Source of the DNA: Candidatus Eremiobacteraceae bacterium
Lineage (GTDB): Bacteria; Vulcanimicrobiota; Vulcanimicrobiia; Eremiobacterales; Eremiobacteraceae
DNA: 36,923 nt
Assembly (NCBI GenBank): GCA_036511855.1
Contig: DATCBN010000094.1
Location: 1 to 36,923 of the forward strand
Reading direction: 5' to 3'
This document shows positions 33,425-36,923 of this stretch, piece after piece. Numbering within the stretch: position 1 is the first letter of the stretch; each line of letters opens with the position of its first letter. Both the position numbers and the translations under genes were made by a program. The notes under the pieces were generated by a model. That model worked only from the letters and a program-made list of their open reading frames with translations, was not told where the DNA came from and did not search any database.

Positions 33425-33954
33425 CTTCCCGCGCGCCCGCCATGGGCAAAACACACGAGCACGCGGCGCTCGTCGCGAAATCCCACCAGACTCTTCTTCT
33501 GCTTACCACGCCGCAGCGCGTCGAACGCGTTTCCGACCATCTCTTCTTGCGCCGCCGGATCGTCGTCGCCGTCGGCCGGCGGATTGGCTGCGACCCGGTC
33601 GCCAAACGCGTCGACGAGCAACGCGATGACCACTGCAAGCTCTTCGCGCGCGACCGTGCGCGTGTCGCGCCGCACTTCAACGATCGTGATCCCGTTCACG
33701 GCTTCCATCTCGATCGATACTCTGATTCCGGAGCGCCGGTCGAGATCGTGAAACGCTTGCATGTGCTCGTGGACCGCGCGCGTGAACGCGGCGCGTTCGG
33801 CTTTGCCGATGGCTCCGCGCACGATGAAATAAAACGATATGGAGCGCGCCTTGGAATCGATGGCGATGCGAGAAAGCTCGGAGTGCCGGACGAGAAGCGA
33901 GACTATGAGGCGAACCGTTTCATTTGGGTCGTCGGGCAGACGGCGTTCGATCAA
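33415..33954 (-). CDS. conserved-looking protein of unknown function
   Basis: The 179-residue product starts at a TTG with GGAG eight bases upstream. It overlaps the convergent folD end by ten bases. There is no signal peptide or membrane segment. The N-terminal 120 residues alternate helices and strands (ETVRLIVSLLVRHSELSRIAID, ARSISFYFIVRG, VSIEMEAVNGITIVEVRRD), then a helix and an acidic Asp/Ala/Pro stretch, then a basic part (RRGKQKKSLVGFRDERRVLVCFA). I do not recognise the family. A coding role is supported by the ribosome site, length and the lack of a better frame, but it remains unassigned. Confidence 0.6.
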   Translation of the reverse strand: MIERRLPDDPNETVRLIVSLLVRHSELSRIAIDSKARSISFYFIVRGAIGKAERAAFTRAVHEHMQAFHDLDRRSGIRVSIEMEAVNGITIVEVRRDTRTVAREELAVVIALLVDAFGDRVAANPPADGDDDPAAQEEMVGNAFDALRRGKQKKSLVGFRDERRVLVCFAHGGRAGSQD

Positions 33955-34088
33955 TGAATATCTCCGGAAAACGCTGGAATCGGTGCGATGAAAAAACTGC
34001 CTTGGTGTTTGATTTACCCGGTCTTTCGGAGCGGTCCTGCCGGCAACGGCAAGGTATTGAGCAAGGCCGACGACAAAGACCGAACGCG

Positions 34089-34664
34089 ATGACTGCGCGT
34101 CCGCGCTCCCCCATCACCGCGCCCTCCTCCGAGCAGATCGCGTTCGTCGAGCACGCTATGGCGACATACGGTCGCCAAACCTACAATTACGCGTATCGCC
34201 TGACAGGCAACGAATCCGACGCGCGCGATCTCACGCAAGAAGCGTTCATCCGCGTTTTCCGTGCCTGGCAAAGTTTTCGCGAGGGCACTTCGTTCCTCTC
34301 GTGGATCTACCGGATCGTCACGAACCTTCATCGTGACGAGCTGCGCAAGCGGAAAGGCGTGTTCGTCGAGCCGCTGCCGGAAGACAATCAGCCGCAATCA
34401 CGCCCCGCGCTCGACGCATCACACGACCCCATCGCGAATCTCCACGAACGCCAGTTGTCGCCGGTGATGGAGCGCGCCCTCAAAGCGATGTCGTACGATC
34501 AGCGCGTCGTCGTCGTTCTTGCCGACATCGAGGAGTATTCATATCAAGAGATCGCCGACATCGTCAGCTGCTCGATCGGCACGGTCCGATCGCGTCTGCA
34601 CCGGTCGCGCGAGCAACTGCGCCGGCTCGTGATTTCCGAACGGGAAAAGGAGCCGCAAGGATGA
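34089..34664 (+). CDS. ECF RNA polymerase sigma factor
   Basis: The ATG at 34089 gives 191 residues; the frame extends upstream but that part overlaps the divergent gene and is not sigma-like. Region 2 is clear: YNYAYRLTGNESDARDLTQEAFIRVFRAW, then SFLSWIYRIVTNLHRDELRKRK. A Pro/Asn-rich linker follows, then region 4: ALKAMSYDQRVVVVLADIEEYSYQEIADIVSCSIGTVRSRLHRSREQLRRLV. This is an RpoE/SigW-type ECF sigma factor. The downstream anti-sigma and RseB-like genes complete an envelope-stress circuit. Autoregulation is likely; see the candidate promoter after this gene. The ribosome site is weak. Confidence 0.93.
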   Translation: MTARPRSPITAPSSEQIAFVEHAMATYGRQTYNYAYRLTGNESDARDLTQEAFIRVFRAWQSFREGTSFLSWIYRIVTNLHRDELRKRKGVFVEPLPEDNQPQSRPALDASHDPIANLHERQLSPVMERALKAMSYDQRVVVVLADIEEYSYQEIADIVSCSIGTVRSRLHRSREQLRRLVISEREKEPQG

Positions 34665-34685
34665 TTTGTCCCGCATTTCAGTTAG

Positions 34686-34713
34686 TGAAACTCCGGGTCG
34701 AGTTCTTGCGTTA
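34686..34713 (+). promoter_or_regulatory. candidate ECF-type promoter upstream of the anti-sigma gene
   Basis: TGAAAC (34686-34691) and CGTTA (34709-34713), 17 bases apart, resemble the SigW/RpoE-type consensus (TGAAAC, N16-17, CGTA/CGTC). The site lies in the 128-base gap between the sigma and anti-sigma genes and could give extra expression of anti-sigma and RseB-like proteins. One site only; unsupported by other evidence. Confidence 0.35.
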
Positions 34714-34792
34714 TACATATTCGAAGGGTGCAGCGCGCTCCACCGTTCGGCGCTTCTCCACGCTAGACGCAATAATCTAAGGACCAATTGTC

Positions 34793-35272
34793 ATGACTTG
34801 CACCGATTGCCGCCCGCTGATCGTCGACTACGTCCATCGTCAACTCGACGATGTCTCGGATGCCGCCGTCTTCACCCACATCCACGAGTGCGCCGAATGC
34901 ATGCGTGCCCATCGCGACGAGCTTGCGCTCGTCGAAGCGCTGCGCGCCGCCTTCAGCCCGGATCGGGCTTTGCCGACGTCCGTCATCGCGGGCGTGCGCA
35001 TGTCGATGCACGCGGGCGAACGTCCGTCGCTGATCACGCAAGTGCGCGCCTTTCTACGTCCGCAACTCGCGGTGCCACTCGCGGTCCTGCTCATGATCGG
35101 CGGGGCCGGCGTGCTTCGCCACGACCATACGATGGCGACGCCTCCCCAGTTCTCCACGAACTACTACTTGCGCGAACACGTCGCTCAGACCATGAGCTCG
35201 CCTGCGAACGATCGCGCCTGGTCCGATTACGTCTTGACATCCGCCAATGCCGATGCGCAAGCACCGCGCTGA
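34793..35272 (+). CDS. zinc-binding anti-sigma factor, membrane-anchored
   Basis: The 159-residue product starts MTCTDCRPLIVDYVHRQLDD. It has the ZAS motif H29-x3-C33-x2-C36 (THIHECAEC), with C3/C6 as a further pair. A helix-rich sigma-binding region runs to about 80. One membrane segment lies at about 88-107 (QLAVPLAVLLMIGGAGVL), leaving about 50 residues outside. ZAS proteins hold the cognate ECF sigma at the membrane until a signal triggers release or proteolysis. No site-1 or site-2 protease gene is in the window. It overlaps the RseB-like gene by 26 bases. Confidence 0.9.
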   Translation: MTCTDCRPLIVDYVHRQLDDVSDAAVFTHIHECAECMRAHRDELALVEALRAAFSPDRALPTSVIAGVRMSMHAGERPSLITQVRAFLRPQLAVPLAVLLMIGGAGVLRHDHTMATPPQFSTNYYLREHVAQTMSSPANDRAWSDYVLTSANADAQAPR

Positions 35273-36332
35273 TCTCACGCCCATAGGCCGCGAGCGGCCG
35301 GCACACGCGCGCCGTCTGAGCGCCGCCATCGTATCGATCGCCGCTCTTTCACTGTGCGCTTCGCCGGCGGCTTCATCGCCCGCAGGCAACGCGCTGTTGG
35401 CGCGCTCGGTCCTAGCCGACGACGCCACGTCCTACACCGGCACTCTGACCTCGGTGGTCTACACAAGCGACCGCGCTGAGTCGACGGTCGTGAACATCGA
35501 CCATCTCGCGCCGTCACAGTGGCGCATTTGGTACGTCGCGCCGGCGGACGCGTACGGCCGGCTGATCATCAGCAACGAAACCGTCACCTATCAATACGAA
35601 CCTAGCGCGAACAAAGTCTACGCAAATGATTGGTCTTCGAACGAGATCGCACTTGGCGACGCGCTCGATACGAGCCGCATCGAAAAGAATTACACGGTCG
35701 ATGTGGGCGCGGCGACCAGCGTGGCGGGGCGCGCCGCGCACAATCTTGTGATGACGTCGAAACATACTGGGACGCTCGTCGAGCGCCTGTGGGTTGACGA
35801 TCAGACGAGCCTGATCCTCAGACGGGAGATCTATCACGCCGACGGCACGATCGCGTCGAAGACGAGCTTCGACAACGTGCGGGCGGTCAAGTCGTTGCCG
35901 AAGGATCTTTTCGATCTTTCCATCCCTGCCGGCATGACGCTCGTGCCGGGCGCGACATATGCGACCAAATCCGCCACCGATGTGGCGGCCGCGGCGGCTC
36001 TTTCGTTCACTGTGGTGCGGCCAAAATTCTTGCCGGATGGCTTTCTATTGACCCACGAGTCGGTCGGCATGCACGATGCGGTGCAAACATTGCAGCTCGT
36101 CTACGACGACGGCTTGCGCGATTTCTCACTATTCGAGAACGCCACCGGCCGGCTCCCGAAGTTCGAAAACGGCTCGCCGCACGCGATCTCTGTCGGAGAC
36201 AACGACGGCAAGTATGCGGAGGTCGGCAGTGAAACGATCCTCTCGTGGAATTCCAACGGCCTGAATCTCACGCTCGTCGGCGACCTGTCGGCCAAAGAAC
36301 TTAGCGCCATCGGCGCAAGCCTAAAACCCTAA
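35247..36332 (+). CDS. RseB/MucB-like sigma-factor regulatory protein
   Basis: The 361-residue exported protein starts at either of two in-frame ATGs (35247 or 35253) inside the end of the anti-sigma gene. The signal peptide is HARRLSAAIVSIAALSLCASPAASS-like. The N-terminal domain (about 50-225) has the LolA/LppX-like half-barrel pattern of MucB/RseB (NALLARSVLADDATSYTGTL, MTSKHTGTLVERLWVDDQTSLILRRE, DLFDLSIPAGM). The C-terminal domain includes PDGFLLTHESVG and LVYDDGLRDFSLFEN, matching RseB's second domain. RseB binds the periplasmic part of RseA and shields it from proteolysis until lipopolysaccharide or misfolded outer-membrane proteins displace it. The same role here is inferred from domain and gene order. 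Confidence 0.85.
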   Translation: MPMRKHRADLTPIGRERPAHARRLSAAIVSIAALSLCASPAASSPAGNALLARSVLADDATSYTGTLTSVVYTSDRAESTVVNIDHLAPSQWRIWYVAPADAYGRLIISNETVTYQYEPSANKVYANDWSSNEIALGDALDTSRIEKNYTVDVGAATSVAGRAAHNLVMTSKHTGTLVERLWVDDQTSLILRREIYHADGTIASKTSFDNVRAVKSLPKDLFDLSIPAGMTLVPGATYATKSATDVAAAAALSFTVVRPKFLPDGFLLTHESVGMHDAVQTLQLVYDDGLRDFSLFENATGRLPKFENGSPHAISVGDNDGKYAEVGSETILSWNSNGLNLTLVGDLSAKELSAIGASLKP

Positions 36333-36333
36333 C

Positions 36334-36450
36334 GTATTAGCGCAACTGTATTAGGGCAACTGTACTAGGGCAAGCATCGCTTGCCCCGTTTTTTCTACGC
36401 ACGTACTAGGGCAAGCATCGCTTGCCCAATTGGGTGAGCGTTGCTCACCC
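36334..36450. repeat. REP-like palindromes, locus B (three units plus tandem 14-mers)
   Basis: Between two convergent genes, three imperfect 14-mers start at 36334, 36348 and 36362 (GTATTAGCGCAACT, GTATTAGGGCAACT, GTACTAGGGCAAGC), and the last runs into palindrome B1 (GGGCAAGC 36368-36375, ATC, GCTTGCCC to 36386), followed by a T-run at 36389-36394. B2 repeats the same sequence at 36409-36427. B3 is GGGTGAGC (36432-36439), GTT, GCTCACCC (36443-36450), with paired changes relative to B1/B2. B1 with its T-run would terminate the plus-strand gene. Confidence 0.88.
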
Positions 36451-36481
36451 TAGTACGGGTTACTTGCCCTCCTGCAGGTCG

Positions 36482-36923
36482 CTAGAACCACTTGAGCGTC
36501 TCGGTCACGATGTCGCGAAGGTGCGGTGAAGATGGAAGCGCCGACACCGGCACCTGCACCTCGCCGGACGCGCAGCCGAAATCGCGTGCGAGCGCTAACC
36601 CGCTCGCGGTCATATTCTCAATCGAGTATCCGCCTTCGAGCACGAAACACAACGACGCGCCGCACTCATCGGCCACCTGTCCGAACAGACCGCACAAAGA
36701 ATCCACCGCTCGCCCCGCGACCGGCAGTCCCGCGATCGGATCGCCCATCAGAAAATCGAACCCGGCCGACACGATTATGGTCGCCGGCCGAAAGCTGCTC
36801 GCGATGACTGGCAAGAGCGTTGCCCACACCGCTATGAAATCATCGGTTATCGTGGTGAGCGGCACCGGCACGTCGACCACGAATCCGCCGTCGGCCACGC
36901 GCGACTCTGCGAATGCGCCCGTG
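36482..36923 (-). CDS. histone-deacetylase-family protein (5' end beyond window)
   Basis: The frame is open to the right edge, so the N-terminal part of the gene lies outside the window and 146 codons are visible. The C-terminal features of the HDAC/AcuC/acetylpolyamine amidohydrolase family are present: TGAFAESR leading to VDVPVPLTTITDDFI, then ATIIVSAGFDFLMGDPIAGL, where the Asp is a zinc ligand, and FVLEGGYSIENM. The usual AGFDAHxxDPL is AGFDFLMGDPI here. Bacterial members deacetylate acetylated lysines (AcuC), polyamines or small amides; the catalytic His pair is off the window, so substrate cannot be judged. It converges on the RseB-like gene across the repeats. Confidence 0.85.
   Translation of the reverse strand, partial: TGAFAESRVADGGFVVDVPVPLTTITDDFIAVWATLLPVIASSFRPATIIVSAGFDFLMGDPIAGLPVAGRAVDSLCGLFGQVADECGASLCFVLEGGYSIENMTASGLALARDFGCASGEVQVPVSALPSSPHLRDIVTETLKWF

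Overview
The window looks like chromosomal DNA from a high-GC diderm bacterium of an uncultured lineage. My best guess is Candidatus Eremiobacterota (WPS-2) or a near neighbour. This rests on gene content and is an inference: an SLH-domain porin, a copper-amine-oxidase-N 'stalk' protein, an RseB-like protein and AnmK point to an outer membrane, while the hemE-hemH-hemY order and the two-domain NagZ resemble Firmicutes. The genes are tightly packed and many start with GTG or TTG. Two genes have no usable ATG/GTG/TTG start and appear to use ATT or CTG. I see no insertion sequence, prophage or CRISPR array.

Layout. 1-5749 (minus): a muropeptide recycling set, nagZ, an AmiE-like serine hydrolase and anmK, followed by an SLH-anchored porin cut by the window edge. 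5832-11192 (plus): a tandem pair of secreted M16 zinc peptidases. 11205-12808: three small genes (a secreted beta-rich protein, a stand-alone RAM domain, a glycine-rich exported protein). 12811-12883: the first group of palindromic repeats. 12901-15638: mqnD (futalosine menaquinone pathway) divergent from a SufT-like gene and a two-gene ABC exporter. 15639-21186 (minus): a secreted protein, a secreted M1 aminopeptidase, a 4HBT thioesterase and a membrane protein with a degenerate J domain. 21187-24501: small secreted or Cys-rich proteins, two non-coding stretches with DnaA-box-like 9-mers, and a tandem duplicate of NHL-like lipoproteins. 24518-30615 (minus): ahcY-metK-hemE-hemH-hemY-tRNA-Asn in one tight array. 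30731-33424 (plus): a stalk-domain protein, then fchA-folD for one-carbon metabolism. 33415-36332: an unknown gene and an ECF sigma/anti-sigma/RseB-like envelope-stress module. 36482 to the end: the 3' part of a histone-deacetylase-family gene.

How the genes fit together. Envelope upkeep dominates: muropeptide salvage, exported peptidases, the ECF/RseB stress module and the SLH porin. The other large block is cofactor metabolism: the SAM cycle, heme, menaquinone and folate. In the folate pair, FolD has lost the lysine needed for cyclohydrolase activity and sits next to a separate FchA cyclohydrolase, which suggests division of labour. The other features most worth following up are a family of palindromic repeats with compensatory base changes at three intergenic sites, and the J-domain protein, whose HPD motif has become RPN and whose exported half carries three Cys-bracketed repeats.
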